Of a stretch of DNA of 61,679 nt, positions 25,340 through 34,182 are shown one piece after another. The stretch lies in assembly GCF_003473545.1 (NCBI RefSeq), contig NZ_QUCM01000021.1, positions 1-61,679 of the forward strand, in the 5' to 3' direction. Position 1 is the first letter of the stretch; the number at the start of each line of letters is the position of its first letter. A model generated the notes under the pieces. It saw only the letters and a list, made by a program, of their open reading frames with translations, was not told where the DNA came from and did no database searches. The stretch comes from Clostridium sp. AM22-11AC. GTDB lineage: Bacteria; Bacillota; Clostridia; Lachnospirales; Lachnospiraceae. The position numbers and the translations under genes are program-made.

Positions 25340-25371
25340 AACCCCCGCTAACCAGCGGGGGTTAATTTTTT
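25340..25371. terminator. Bidirectional terminator
   Basis: AACCCCCGCT pairs with AGCGGGGGTT around AACC. A T-run follows on the plus side and an AAAA/TTTT side serves upp on the minus strand. Confidence 0.8.
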
Positions 25372-25376
25372 ACGTC

Positions 25377-26006
25377 CTATTTTGTTCCGAAGATACGATC
25401 TCCCGCATCTCCAAGACCTGGGCAGATATACGCATTTTCATTTAAACATCTGTCTAAATGTCCAACATAAATCTGAATGTCCGGATGTGCTTCCTGCAGT
25501 TTCTTAAGACCTTCCGGTGCTGCGATGATGGCCATAAATTTGATCTTCTTTCCACCGTGCTGCTTGATGAAATTAACAGCTGCAACAGCAGATCCACCGG
25601 TTGCCAGCATTGGGTCAGTAACAACAATGGTACGTTCCTCGATCGGATCCGGAAGTTTGCAGTAATATTCATGAGGCTCATGTGTCTCCTCATCTCTGTA
25701 AAGACCGATATGTCCGACCTTAGCACTTGGAACCAGTGCCAGGATACCGTTTACCATACCAAGACCTGCTCTTAAGATCGGCACAACTGCCAGCTTACGG
25801 CCTGCGATCATAGGTGTCATACAGGTCTCGATTGGTGTCTCAACTTCTACATCTTCCAGAGGAAGATCTCTTAAAGCTTCGTATCCCATCAGCATGGCGA
25901 TCTCTTCGATCAAAGCACGGAATTCATTTGTACCGGTGCTTTTCTTTCTTAAAATAGAGATCTTGTGCTGGATCAATGGGTGATCAAAAACAATTACATT
26001 TTCCAT
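25377..26006 (-). CDS. upp: Uracil phosphoribosyltransferase
   Basis: 209 aa, the usual Upp length. The PRPP-binding loop is [13 protein letters not shown] at 129-141, the flexible ILRAGLGM region at 78-85, and the C-terminal uracil-binding segment [15 protein letters not shown]. It converts uracil and PRPP to UMP (pyrimidine salvage, cytosol). ATG follows AATAAGGAGCAGC. Its own sigma-A-type promoter lies 65-95 bases upstream. Confidence 0.96.
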   Translation of the reverse strand: MENVIVFDHPLIQHKISILRKKSTGTNEFRALIEEIAMLMGYEALRDLPLEDVEVETPIETCMTPMIAGRKLAVVPILRAGLGMVNGILALVPSAKVGHIGLYRDEETHEPHEYYCKLPDPIEERTIVVTDPMLATGGSAVAAVNFIKQHGGKKIKFMAIIAAPEGLKKLQEAHPDIQIYVGHLDRCLNENAYICPGLGDAGDRIFGTK

Positions 26007-26072
26007 AGTTTTTTGCTGCTCCTTATTCGTGTTGTATAAGACACAGATACTTGTCTGTCTTTTCTGTTTCCT

Positions 26073-26101
26073 ATTATAACTGATAGCGTGGATAATGGCA
26101 A
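26073..26101 (-). promoter_or_regulatory. Promoter of upp
   Basis: Read on the minus strand: TTGCCA, 17 bases, TATAAT. Confidence 0.8.
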
Positions 26102-26107
26102 CGTTAA

Positions 26108-26932
26108 TTACTTGGTAGAAGGATCAAATGCAACGATCACATAATCTCCCAAAGCGTGGGGGACCGGAACGGAAAAGCAGATAGTTCCGTGGTTTTCATA
26201 GCTGAAGGATTCCGGCCATACAGTATCAGATGCCAGCGGAAAGTCGGCTCCGTTAAATACCTCTGTAAGGATATCCAGATCCAAACTGTCACGATACTCT
26301 AAAAAAGCTTCCTTCTGATCCTGGGTTATACCTACAAATTCCACATCATCACTTAAAACATAACCGGCCATAGTGTAGCCATCTGTGTAATCAGAAAGCC
26401 CAAGATTTCTTACCTGGTTCAGATCCACTGTGTTGGTATAAAAAACACTGACAGGATAAGCAGCTCCATTACTCATGCGGTCTCCTTTGTAAACAGCAGT
26501 GAGACGCTTCCGGTCTGCAGATATGACTTCGCATTTTACAGTAAGAGTATCTGCGGTTTCATCCAGATCGTTTGCCTGAATAATGGAAAGGGCATTGGTC
26601 TTTAAAAGTTCATTTACATTGTCCTGTTTTGCGCTGTCGTTCATCTGGCTTACCACCGGATATTGAATGGAAATATTTCCGGAAGAATAAGTCTCAAGCT
26701 GTACGCTGATACCTGTAGTTCCTTCTTTAACAGTCTCACTTTCCTGAACAGAAGAACTTTCCTCCACAGTTGCAGGTTCTGTTGCTTCCGGGACACTGGT
26801 AGCTTCCTGGGTATGTATGGTAGACAGATCCGTATCCGCCGGAGCGAGACCAAAGATAAGACCGATGGAAACTGCGCCGACCACAACAGCAGCACCTATG
26901 GCACCGATAATGATCTTTTTGGTTGTATCCAT
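26108..26932 (-). CDS. Membrane-anchored exported protein, DUF4163/PdaC-like
   Basis: 274 aa. Residues 6-30 form one hydrophobic segment ([21 protein letters not shown]) without a lipobox, so a signal anchor. Residues 35-72 are a Ser/Thr/Glu-rich linker, and the rest is an extracellular alpha/beta domain: [20 protein letters not shown] and later [16 protein letters not shown], as in the DUF4163/DUF3298 domains of Firmicutes cell-wall proteins. No catalytic motif is visible. Start after CGAGGAGGAAATAATT. Runs toward upp, with only 6 bases between its stop and the upp promoter. Confidence 0.7.
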   Translation of the reverse strand: MDTTKKIIIGAIGAAVVVGAVSIGLIFGLAPADTDLSTIHTQEATSVPEATEPATVEESSSVQESETVKEGTTGISVQLETYSSGNISIQYPVVSQMNDSAKQDNVNELLKTNALSIIQANDLDETADTLTVKCEVISADRKRLTAVYKGDRMSNGAAYPVSVFYTNTVDLNQVRNLGLSDYTDGYTMAGYVLSDDVEFVGITQDQKEAFLEYRDSLDLDILTEVFNGADFPLASDTVWPESFSYENHGTICFSVPVPHALGDYVIVAFDPSTK

Positions 26933-27119
26933 AATTATTTCCTCCTCGTATAGTATTTCTTCCTTATTATATATTACTCTGCTTTTATGGACTCTGTATA
27001 AAGAAATACTTACAAATTCATGAAGGATAACAGGAATATATTTTCATTTCCTTTCATATAGTATAAGAGCGTGTCAAAAAGGTTATGTCACGCAGGATAA
27101 AAACGGGAGGGAATGTAAA

Positions 27120-27302
27120 ATGACATATTTAGAACTGGTTGCAGCAGTAGGCAGCGTACCTATGGATATTGCCTGTATGTACTTTAACGGCAGGCTGACA
27201 GAACGGGAAATGAAAAATGTGATCGGTTGGAAAAAGGCCGGTCTGGTGGAATGTTTTTATCTGCAAAATAGAAATGATGAAAATAATCAAATCCGTAAAT
27301 GA
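27120..27302 (+). CDS. 60-aa protein upstream of the pilus regulator
   Basis: ATG follows GGGAGGGAATGTAAA, a strong binding site, so the small frame is likely real. It is helical, with no signal peptide, and contains MYFNGRLTEREMKNVIGWKKAGLVECFYL, but no known domain. It lies just before the BTAD-type regulator in the same direction, which hints at a linked regulatory role; this is only positional inference. Confidence 0.5.
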   Translation: MTYLELVAAVGSVPMDIACMYFNGRLTEREMKNVIGWKKAGLVECFYLQNRNDENNQIRK

Positions 27303-27372
27303 ATATTGAAAATAAATACCCCTTGTGCTACATTTATAATTAGGTGTGAACAAAAGCAAAGGGACTGTTGAT

Positions 27373-28503
27373 GTGGGAGAGAAGAAGTTATATGTTAATT
27401 TATTAGGAGAGTTTTCTGTGTGGTACGGAGACAAAAAGGTGTACATGGGACGTACATCTACCGGCCGCCAGGCACAGCTGTTCCAGCTTCTGATGATCAG
27501 TCCGGGATTTCAGATATCCAAGGAAAAATTAATGGCTGACATTTATAAATCAGGAGAGTTCAATAACCGGAACAACAGTGTCAACAATGCGATCTATCGT
27601 CTGAGAAAAATGCTCACGGATGCGGGGGTTCCAGGTGACGAATATATCGCCATTGAAAATGGAAACTGTGTGTGGAAAGAAGATATACCTGTTCAGGTAG
27701 ATACTGTGGAATTCAAACGGCTGTTAGAAGAAAGCCGGGATGCAGAAGATGATGATAAACTTCATATACTTCAGGAAGCCTGGCTTCTCTACAGAGGACC
27801 GCTGCTTGCCAGCAATTCCATTGAAGAATGGGCTATTCCTGAGAATCTTCATTATAAAGAACTGTATCGTGACTGTACCAACCAGATCGCGGATATATTA
27901 AAAGAAAAAGAACGCTGGGAAGATCTGTATACCCTGTATACAACTGCATTGGGAATAGAGACTTACGAGGAATGGCAGTTAGGGCAGCTGGATGCGCTGA
28001 TCGCTTTAGGAGAGTATGAGAAAGCATATAAAACATATGAAAAAGCGGTCCGGATCTATACAGAAGTTTCGGATCTGCCTGTTTCCGAAGAGATGTTAAA
28101 GCGTTCCCGCAAGATCAGCCAGTACTTAAAAGGTGGTTATGAGGATCTTGACGATATCCAGGTAAGCTTTCTGGAAGTAGCCAAGAAAAGTGAAGAACAG
28201 GTATATGAGTGCCCATATCCAAACTTTATGGATGTGTACTGTTCCATCTTAAGACTTGGTGCCCGTATAGAGGTTGTTTCCTGCCTGATGCAGTGTACCA
28301 TTGTAAATAGGAAGAAACTGCCGGTACAAAAGGCAGTTGCAGCGAAAAAAAGCGCCCTTCTTTTACAGGCGATCAAACAGACGCTGCGTTATGGTGATAT
28401 ATTTACGCAGTATAATACATCAAGATTTCTGATCATACTAAATCATACTAAAAAGGAAAATGGAAAGATCGTCTTTAACCGGATCGCCAAAGTTTACGAA
28501 TAA
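27373..28503 (+). CDS. BTAD/SARP-type transcriptional regulator with degenerate GGDEF-like tail
   Basis: An OmpR-like winged helix (LYVNLLGEFSVWYG through NNAIYRLRKMLTDAG, about residues 5-100) is followed by a bacterial transcriptional activator domain (VDTVEFKRLLEESRDAED and the helical repeats to about 235). The C-terminal 110 residues resemble a GGDEF domain in layout (RYGDIFTQYNTSRFLIIL) but lack the GGDEF signature, so no cyclase activity is expected. GTG at 27373 has AAAGGGA eight bases upstream; GTG at 27346 adds nine residues but lies only a few bases after a TATAAT and lacks a binding site. It directly precedes the pilus operon and is its likely regulator. Confidence 0.8.
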   Translation: MGEKKLYVNLLGEFSVWYGDKKVYMGRTSTGRQAQLFQLLMISPGFQISKEKLMADIYKSGEFNNRNNSVNNAIYRLRKMLTDAGVPGDEYIAIENGNCVWKEDIPVQVDTVEFKRLLEESRDAEDDDKLHILQEAWLLYRGPLLASNSIEEWAIPENLHYKELYRDCTNQIADILKEKERWEDLYTLYTTALGIETYEEWQLGQLDALIALGEYEKAYKTYEKAVRIYTEVSDLPVSEEMLKRSRKISQYLKGGYEDLDDIQVSFLEVAKKSEEQVYECPYPNFMDVYCSILRLGARIEVVSCLMQCTIVNRKKLPVQKAVAAKKSALLLQAIKQTLRYGDIFTQYNTSRFLIILNHTKKENGKIVFNRIAKVYE

Positions 28504-28525
28504 CTTGGCGGAAATCGCAGGGATA

Positions 28526-28554
28526 TTGACTATCAGATCACTCCTATGTATCAG
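28526..28554 (+). promoter_or_regulatory. Possible pilus leader promoter
   Basis: TTGACT, 17 bases, TATCAG. The -10 is imperfect. The predicted transcript would meet the hairpin at 28585-28624 before the pilus genes. Confidence 0.4.
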
Positions 28555-28584
28555 GAATAATATAATTGTTCATATTGTCCAACA

Positions 28585-28624
28585 GATATCTCAGACAGAT
28601 TAAACTCTGCCTGGGATATTTTTT
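28585..28624 (+). terminator. Strong terminator between regulator and pilus operon
   Basis: A stem of about 15 bp (GATATCTCAGACAGA with TCTGCCTGGGATATT; one mismatch, two wobbles) has a 6-base loop and ends in six T. Either it ends the regulator transcript or it attenuates the pilus operon. The rest of 28625-28766 is AT-rich leader with no clear promoter. Confidence 0.65.
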
Positions 28625-28766
28625 AAAATTAAAATATTTCTTCAAAAATGGCACTTTTTTTGTAACTTGTGATAAAAACCGTGATAAGGAAAATGATACC
28701 ATAAATACAACAAGAGAAGAGGTAATTGTCAGACAGTTGAACATATATTATTGAGGAGGGAGTTGT

Positions 28767-31700
28767 ATGAATCAGCTACGCAAAGCGAAAAGCAGAAGAC
28801 ACGCTGTGTTGCCTCGTAAGTATATAAAGGTGGTTGTTACATATGTACTGTTATTTGCCATTGTATTCAGCAATATGAGCAACCCACTACTCAATGTATT
28901 TGCAGGGCAGAAAAAAGAAGAATTCCGAATTCATGCGGATGAACTCCAACGGGCAGCAGAAGAAGCCCTGGAGGAAGGACACATCGTCGAGGAACCATTA
29001 GACTTCTATACGAAAGACTCTTCGTTATTAAAAGAATACGAAGAACTGTTCGCAGCAGACGGTACTCTCTATGAGATCTTTCCGGATTATGAGAGAGAAT
29101 ATTATCTGGACGATATCGAACTTCGGATCTTCCTTCGGATCAGTCCTGATGCAGATCCAGACTCCTACGCACTGACCGGAGAAGAAACACTGATCTTCCT
29201 TTATACAAACGGAGGAGAAGAAACAGTAGCAGGCAGGGTAAATATTGACGGATACATTTCCGGTATCTGCAGCCTGAAATCTTATATGACTGCATTTGAA
29301 AAGAAAGAAAACAGCGGCAGCCATAACAGCGGTAACAGCAGCAGCTCCGGAACAAAAACAAAACCGCGAATTGATCCTTCAGAAACTGAGACAGCAGAAG
29401 AAGTTCCAGGAACAGATCAGGAACCAACTGATGATGGAGAAAAAAACTCACAGGTTGACTCCGAAACAGAAGAAGTAAAAGAGCCGGAAGCTTCTGATGC
29501 AGGAAAAAATGATGATGAGGATAAATCTCACGAAGATGGTTCTGGCGCAGATAATTCCAACACAGAAAACAACGGATCTGACAATGAGGAAAATCCGGAT
29601 ACAGAAGATGAGAATGATGCCTCTGAAAACACTCCGGACGAGAACCAGGAAGAAAATACTTCTGATAATGAAAATTCAGAAGATACTGGTTCCGATAATG
29701 AGGACCAGGGAGAAGAAGCATCCGACAACGGTGACTCTTCCGAGGATGCCGGTGATACAGCAGACGATACAGACAACAGCAGTTCATCTGATACAGTTGC
29801 TTCCATTTCTATCCATTCCAGAATTTTCCTGACAGATACAATGCAGGAAGAGACGGAAGAGGAAACAGAGGCACCAACAGAAGAAGAAACTGAAAAGGAA
29901 ACGGAACCGGAGACCGATCCTGTACCAGAGGAAACAACACCTAAAGAAACCACTGCTGATGAAACTCTTCCGCAGGAAACACCAGAAGAGACAACAGCAG
30001 CAGAAAGCAAAGATAATACCGGCACAACAGAAACAGGAGCAGCTGCACAGCCTGAAACAGAAGAAACAACAGCTGCAGATGATACAAAACTTTCTGATCT
30101 GCCGGGGGCAGTAGAAGAGACAGAAACAGAACCTGGATTTGAACGTGTCGGAGTATTAAAAGGTGAGACTTACAACCTGGTAGCATTAGATCAGACAATA
30201 ACAGCAAGAGCTTTCACCGCAAAGCTTTCTGATATGGGATTTGACAAAGATGAACTGGAAAGCCAGGGACACATCATCAATTACATGATCGATCCTGTAG
30301 GCAGCGCAGAACTTGTAAAAGCACCAAAACTTACAAGAGACGGCGCAGAAGTAACCTTTGGTGTGATCCCGCAGACAGGTTATAAGATAACAGAAGTCAC
30401 TGCAAACGGTGTGGAACTGGAAGAGACCGATCCGGAAAACATCGCCAGCCCGTCCAATGCAGAAAGAGCTGACGAAGCTGTCTACTATACGATCCCGGAA
30501 GTTTTAGAGGATCAGGAAGTAGAGATCTTCTTAGAGGAGATCGTACCGGGTACACATCCGGCATTCAACCAGGCTAAAACAGTAAACGGCGTGATCGTAA
30601 CGGTTACAGCAGAAGAAGGTATCATTCCGGAAGGAACCGAACTTACAGTTACAGAAGTAACAGATCAGGTTCAGGAAGCTGTGATCGAGAAAACAGCCAG
30701 TGACGAAGAAGCTGATACAAATGTAACAGCTGTGATCGCATACGATATCAATCTTATGCTGGACGGCAAAAAGCTGAACAATGACTGGGGCCAGAGCCAT
30801 CACGTAAATGTGAAATTCTCCGGCGAACGCATTGAACAGCTCAGTAAAGAAGCCGATACCCTCCAGGTAGCAACTCTGGAAACACCAACAGAAACCGTAG
30901 AAGCTGCCTTAGGCGGAACCGAAGAAATGCCGGTGGTAGACAACATTACCCCAGACAATATCCAGATCAATGCAGAAGGCAGAGAGAGTATTGATGTTGC
31001 AGGCGAAGCTTCTGTGGAGGCAGTGGAGTTTGAGGCGAGACATTTTACCGTTATTGCATTATTAGCTGAAAACGGAATAGCTGTTCAGGCAACGCAGAAT
31101 GTAAGCTTGATTGCTGGAGAAACTAAGACAATTACAGGTACAGCAGGTGACGAAAGTTCTGATTATACTTCTTGGCGCTCTAATAACACTGGTGTTGTAA
31201 CTGTAAAGGGCAATGGTTCTTCCGCAAGTATTACAGGAGTATCAAAAGGTACTGCAACCGTTACCCATGGTTATTATAATAATGGGTGGTATTATACAGA
31301 AACATTTAATGTAACAGTATCAGGATACAAATTATATTTTTACGCATTGATCCCAGGAAAAAATGCGGATGATAAAACAGATCCTAATACACGCTGGTTT
31401 GGTTTGGGTGTAGGTGGTATTGATGGTGAGTACTTAGAGGCACCTAGCCAATATACTGCGGATACGCGAATTGATAATAGCACTGTTACAATAGCTTATC
31501 CAAATCAGACTCCAGAATTTCCGGATATTACATATCCGAAAGCAGGAGTACAGGGAAGTACCACATATAAGTATGCAGCACCTGGCAGTGAACATGTAGG
31601 AGAAAAAGGATATTATACATTAGAGTTAATGCGTAATATCGTATCAAATGGTGCGAACGCAGGCTATAACGATTACAATTCAAAAGTTGCCGCAGGAACC

Positions 31701-32516
31701 AATACGTTTCATAGAGATTATATCATAGTGCTTAATACCACCAATAAAATAACGGTAGGTTATAAGGTCAAGTATCCGGACTCGACAACGTTTAACGCAT
31801 TAGAAGGTTATACATGGACAGTTGATCAGGGAATAAAAGAGTCAGAAATTGAAAAGTTAAAACCTACATCAGCGGATATTGTTGGTGATAAAACTTATAA
31901 TGATATTAAATATAAGTTTGATGGATGGTATGAAGACGAAGCGTGTACAATTAAAGCAACTTTTGCAGGAACAGTTACAGAAAATCCAACCTGGTATTAT
32001 GGACGGTATATACCGGAGTCAGGAAATATTGTTTTAAAGAAAGTATTTAAAAAGACTAACGGTGAAAACGCAAGTGGTAATATGTTAAAGGTTAAGTTTT
32101 CATTATATCAAGCAACTGCAAGTGGTGAAATTGATTTAAACGCTCGTATATCTGAAAATATCACACCTGGTATAGATGGTCTTATTTCTTTAAAGAATTT
32201 ACAAGACGGAAAGACATATTACCTTGTAGAAACCGCAACCAGTACAGGATTTACCTTAAAATCTGAACCAATAAAAATAACGATTGTATATGATAAGGAT
32301 AACTCACAGTTAAAATATACGATTGAAACAAGTTTAGATCCGTATAGTGTAACAAATCCATATGTAATAGTCAACTATGCAGGAGTTATCTTACCAGATA
32401 CCGGTGGTTCCGGACTTGATCATATCCGCCGCGTTGGATGGTCTGTAATTATCACATCCGTGTTATATGCAGGCATACAGTTAAGTCTGACATTGAAACG
32501 CAAGCGTGAAGAATAA
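28767..32516 (+). CDS. Large LPXTG surface protein, probable pilus tip adhesin
   Basis: 1249 aa. N-terminal signal (membrane stretch about 24-46), then a helical region, then a long Asp/Glu/Ser/Thr-rich low-complexity stalk (about 175-450) with many ETEEET-type repeats. Around 480-760 are beta-rich domains; about 770-855 a bacterial Ig-like (BIG_2) domain; about 990-1085 an InlB/Flg_new-like module (KFDGWYEDEACTIKATF); about 1090-1230 a SpaA-type domain with an E-box-like YYLVETATSTGF. It ends in the sortase signal LPDTGG, a membrane helix and KRKREE. First gene of the pilus operon (GAGGAGGGAGTTGT before ATG). Tip function is inferred from size and order. Confidence 0.85.
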   Translation: MNQLRKAKSRRHAVLPRKYIKVVVTYVLLFAIVFSNMSNPLLNVFAGQKKEEFRIHADELQRAAEEALEEGHIVEEPLDFYTKDSSLLKEYEELFAADGTLYEIFPDYEREYYLDDIELRIFLRISPDADPDSYALTGEETLIFLYTNGGEETVAGRVNIDGYISGICSLKSYMTAFEKKENSGSHNSGNSSSSGTKTKPRIDPSETETAEEVPGTDQEPTDDGEKNSQVDSETEEVKEPEASDAGKNDDEDKSHEDGSGADNSNTENNGSDNEENPDTEDENDASENTPDENQEENTSDNENSEDTGSDNEDQGEEASDNGDSSEDAGDTADDTDNSSSSDTVASISIHSRIFLTDTMQEETEEETEAPTEEETEKETEPETDPVPEETTPKETTADETLPQETPEETTAAESKDNTGTTETGAAAQPETEETTAADDTKLSDLPGAVEETETEPGFERVGVLKGETYNLVALDQTITARAFTAKLSDMGFDKDELESQGHIINYMIDPVGSAELVKAPKLTRDGAEVTFGVIPQTGYKITEVTANGVELEETDPENIASPSNAERADEAVYYTIPEVLEDQEVEIFLEEIVPGTHPAFNQAKTVNGVIVTVTAEEGIIPEGTELTVTEVTDQVQEAVIEKTASDEEADTNVTAVIAYDINLMLDGKKLNNDWGQSHHVNVKFSGERIEQLSKEADTLQVATLETPTETVEAALGGTEEMPVVDNITPDNIQINAEGRESIDVAGEASVEAVEFEARHFTVIALLAENGIAVQATQNVSLIAGETKTITGTAGDESSDYTSWRSNNTGVVTVKGNGSSASITGVSKGTATVTHGYYNNGWYYTETFNVTVSGYKLYFYALIPGKNADDKTDPNTRWFGLGVGGIDGEYLEAPSQYTADTRIDNSTVTIAYPNQTPEFPDITYPKAGVQGSTTYKYAAPGSEHVGEKGYYTLELMRNIVSNGANAGYNDYNSKVAAGTNTFHRDYIIVLNTTNKITVGYKVKYPDSTTFNALEGYTWTVDQGIKESEIEKLKPTSADIVGDKTYNDIKYKFDGWYEDEACTIKATFAGTVTENPTWYYGRYIPESGNIVLKKVFKKTNGENASGNMLKVKFSLYQATASGEIDLNARISENITPGIDGLISLKNLQDGKTYYLVETATSTGFTLKSEPIKITIVYDKDNSQLKYTIETSLDPYSVTNPYVIVNYAGVILPDTGGSGLDHIRRVGWSVIITSVLYAGIQLSLTLKRKREE

Positions 32517-32547
32517 TACTTCACAGTAAAAACAATAGTAATAAACA

Positions 32548-32570
32548 CTGCGGGGCACCCCGCTCCGCAG
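32548..32570 (+). promoter_or_regulatory. GC-rich stem-loop between tip and major pilin
   Basis: CTGCGG pairs with CCGCAG; an alternative GCGGGG/CCCCGC stem is inside. No T-run follows, so it may stabilise or process the mRNA rather than end it. Confidence 0.5.
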
Positions 32571-32639
32571 CGTATAAAAAATAATAAAAAATTAATTATC
32601 CAAAAGGGGAATTTTTCTAAAAAGAAAGGAAAGATGATT

Positions 32640-34082
32640 ATGAAAAAGATGAGAAAAGTAGCGGGAATGTTAATGGCAGCAACAGTAGCAATGGCAATGC
32701 CTATGTCAGCAATGGCAGCAAGTATCACTGTAAATGGTGCATTTGAAAATGAAACTTACAAAGCGTATAAGATTTTTGATTATACTTCAAGTGGTGACTC
32801 TTATGCGTATACAATGTCTGCCGACAGTGCATGGAAATCTGTTGTTGAAGGATATGAATATGCATCTGGACAGAAATTATTCACTTTGACTCCAAGTGCT
32901 AATGATGCAAATGTATTAGTTGTAACAACTACAACAACCATGACAGAGGTAATGGCTGGAGATTTTGCAGCCTACTTATCAGAAAACAGCACTGGCAAGA
33001 GCGTAGATGAGACAGTAACTGCTTCTAAAGTTAACGGTGAAGTTGTAGCATCTTTTGATAGTTTAGGTGCAGGATATTATTTTGTAAATACTACAACAGG
33101 ATCTGTTTGCTCTTTGGTAAATAAAGACTCATCACAGACATTACGTGAGAAGAACGATCTTCCTTCCATTGTTAAAAAGATTGTTACAACAGCAGAGGGG
33201 GTTGAAACTTTAGTTGATGCAACAACAGCATCTATTGGAGATAAAGTTACTTATAAGATTAAAGTGACTGATGGAAAAGGTACTGATAAAGAAATTACAG
33301 TACATGATACCATGGATGCTCAGTTAACTCTGGATGCCGCTTCTATTAAAGTAGAGCAGAATGGAAACGCTGTTGATAGCAGTAAGTATACAATTTCAAC
33401 CTCAGGTTTAGAGACAGGTTGCACATTTGAAGTTAAGTTATCTGCTGATTTTGTAAAAGCGTTAGATCAGAATGACGAAGTTGAAATTATTTATGATGCA
33501 ACATTAAGTGCGGATACAGTTGTCGGATCAGAAGGCAATCAGAATAGCGCCCATATTACTTATTCTGAGAGCTATATTCCTGGAAATGAAGTAAGTGTAT
33601 ATGCATATAAATTTGGTCTTGTAAAAACAGATACCAATAATAAAGTAATTTCTGGCGATAAATTTGCTAAATTTAGATTATATGAAGATGCAGCAAAAAA
33701 CAAAGAAATTCCAGTAGTTAAATTAACAGATGGTACATACCGTCTTGCTGTAGAAGGCGAAACTGGTGTAGAAATTGAAGCTGGTGTTACTGAAATCAAA
33801 GGTCTTGGAAATGGAACTTACTATTTAGTGGAAACAGTAGCTCCACAGGGTTATAATTTATTAACTACTCCAACAGAAGTTGTAGTTGCAGATGCAGATA
33901 ACAATGCAACCTTGAATACTGATGGAACAGAGTATGTAAGCGGTGGTGTACAGGTTATCAACTCTACCGGTACAATCCTTCCATCCACCGGTGGCATCGG
34001 TACAACAATCTTCTACGCAGCAGGTATCGTAGTAATGGCAGGCGCTGTATTCTTCGTAGTACGCAGCAGAAAGCATGACTAA
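32640..34082 (+). CDS. Major (backbone) pilin, LPXTG-anchored
   Basis: 480 aa from ATG 32640 (AAAGGAAAG nine bases upstream; ATG 32634 is too close to it). A signal peptide ends near MSAMAAS. Then come isopeptide-type Ig-like domains: DLPSIVKKIVTTAEG with a candidate bond lysine, VSVYAYKFGLVKTD in the place of the pilin motif, and the E-box YYLVETVAPQGYNLL. It ends with LPSTGG, a membrane helix and RSRKHD. Such pilins are polymerised by class C sortases through the pilin lysine and the LPXTG threonine. The sequence is AT-rich in the exported part. Confidence 0.9.
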   Translation: MKKMRKVAGMLMAATVAMAMPMSAMAASITVNGAFENETYKAYKIFDYTSSGDSYAYTMSADSAWKSVVEGYEYASGQKLFTLTPSANDANVLVVTTTTTMTEVMAGDFAAYLSENSTGKSVDETVTASKVNGEVVASFDSLGAGYYFVNTTTGSVCSLVNKDSSQTLREKNDLPSIVKKIVTTAEGVETLVDATTASIGDKVTYKIKVTDGKGTDKEITVHDTMDAQLTLDAASIKVEQNGNAVDSSKYTISTSGLETGCTFEVKLSADFVKALDQNDEVEIIYDATLSADTVVGSEGNQNSAHITYSESYIPGNEVSVYAYKFGLVKTDTNNKVISGDKFAKFRLYEDAAKNKEIPVVKLTDGTYRLAVEGETGVEIEAGVTEIKGLGNGTYYLVETVAPQGYNLLTTPTEVVVADADNNATLNTDGTEYVSGGVQVINSTGTILPSTGGIGTTIFYAAGIVVMAGAVFFVVRSRKHD

Positions 34083-34111
34083 TTGACACGTAAATCCTAT
34101 TCACGTATAAT
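34083..34111 (+). promoter_or_regulatory. Consensus promoter inside the pilus locus
   Basis: TTGACA, 17 bases, TATAAT, perfect in both boxes, directly after the major pilin stop and about 70 bases before the sortase start. Confidence 0.82.
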
Positions 34112-34182
34112 GGATTTATAAAAGACATTGTGAAAAAAGTTTTATGAAGTAACCATAAACCCAGGAGGTGCGGAAAGACCGG

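Noticed and set aside
28566..28754. 62-codon open frame in front of the pilus tip gene
   Set aside because: It spans the terminator hairpin, has no ribosome binding site and an AT-driven composition; treated as leader, not a gene.
29140..30025. Long open frames on the minus strand and in other plus frames within the tip adhesin gene
   Set aside because: They arise from the repetitive GAA/ACA codons of the acidic stalk, have no binding sites, and translate to low-complexity Ser/Val or Leu/His strings.
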